A DNA stretch of 14,403 bases, taken from a bacterium. Lineage in GTDB: Bacteria > Bacillota > Clostridia > Lachnospirales > Lachnospiraceae. Both the position numbers and the translations under genes were made by a program. Below, in pieces: positions 14,288-14,403 of this stretch; the stretch's first letter is position 1, and every line of letters begins with the position of its first letter. Below the pieces are notes generated by a model. It had not been told where the DNA came from and did no database searches. It worked only from the letters and a program-made list of their open reading frames with translations. Location of the stretch: the NCBI GenBank assembly GCA_004562765.1, contig SFRL01000060.1, positions 1 through 14,403 of the forward strand. Reading direction: 5' to 3'.

Positions 14288-14403
14288 CCTCTTACCATCT
14301 TTTTGACTGCGTAACTTTACCTTCGGATTTAATTGGATAGAGTTTACCCACGATGCGCTGATAAAGTATCAGGCAATGACTTGTGGTTTTACTTTACTCC
14401 ATG

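Noticed and set aside
14218..14300. CtsR or CIRCE operator before the clpC operon
   Set aside because: No GGTCAAA direct repeats or TTAGCACTC/GAGTGCTAA arms are present. Only a consensus sigma-A promoter is seen.
1..14403. tRNA, rRNA, CRISPR array, transposase or integrase
   Set aside because: I looked for cloverleaf-like repeats, regularly spaced repeats and recombinase motifs on both strands and saw none.

Overview
The window looks like a chromosome segment from a low-to-mid GC Gram-positive of the Clostridia, most likely Lachnospiraceae. Reasons: strong AGGAGG-type ribosome sites, sigma-A-like promoters, Rho-independent terminators, a ClpC (not ClpA/B) chaperone, and a small conserved protein of the type usually labelled 'endosialidase' in Lachnospiraceae. 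The family-level placement is inference. Every gene I can support lies on the minus strand, so transcription runs from high to low coordinates.

Right part (14287 to about 8615) is a housekeeping stress/repair operon. A TTGACA-17-TAAAAT promoter precedes a membrane-anchored protein with an extracellular Cadherin-like domain, then clpC, a small 'endosialidase'-family protein and radA, ending in a terminator at 8616-8652. In Bacillus clpC sits between ctsR-mcsA-mcsB and radA-disA. Here the adaptor and repressor genes are absent from this position and two other genes take their places.

Left part (8640 to 195) is the interesting part: two adjacent paralogous copies of a cassette. Cassette A is a small XRE-like HTH regulator (8539-8111), a secreted CBM-like plus Ig-like (Big_2) protein (8015-7029), and a membrane Ser/Thr kinase with a leucine-rich-repeat ectodomain (6757-5012). 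Cassette B is a second HTH regulator (4776-4339), a secreted GH5-type glycosidase (4321-2465), a decayed copy of the Big_2 protein fused to a hydrolase tail remnant (2452-2072), and a second LRR receptor kinase (1940-195). The two kinases are both 581 residues and align without gaps by eye. Their catalytic domains are about 90% identical, their ectodomains about 70-75%. The two HTH proteins share only about 35-40%.

Three cassette promoters (upstream of HTH-A, of the Big_2 gene and of HTH-B) share a dyad motif, consensus GGKAYGCAGSMYGCRSAC on the plus strand. In each it lies exactly 17 nt from an extended -10 (TGnTAnAAT), placing its centre near -42, where class II activators bind. The kinases have a different, shared promoter (TTGTAC-18-TATAAT). 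My working model is an undescribed surface-sensing module: an LRR receptor kinase reads something outside the cell, and an HTH activator drives secreted carbohydrate-active proteins and its own gene. The link between kinase and HTH protein is inference from gene order and duplication. No tRNA, rRNA, CRISPR array or transposase was seen.
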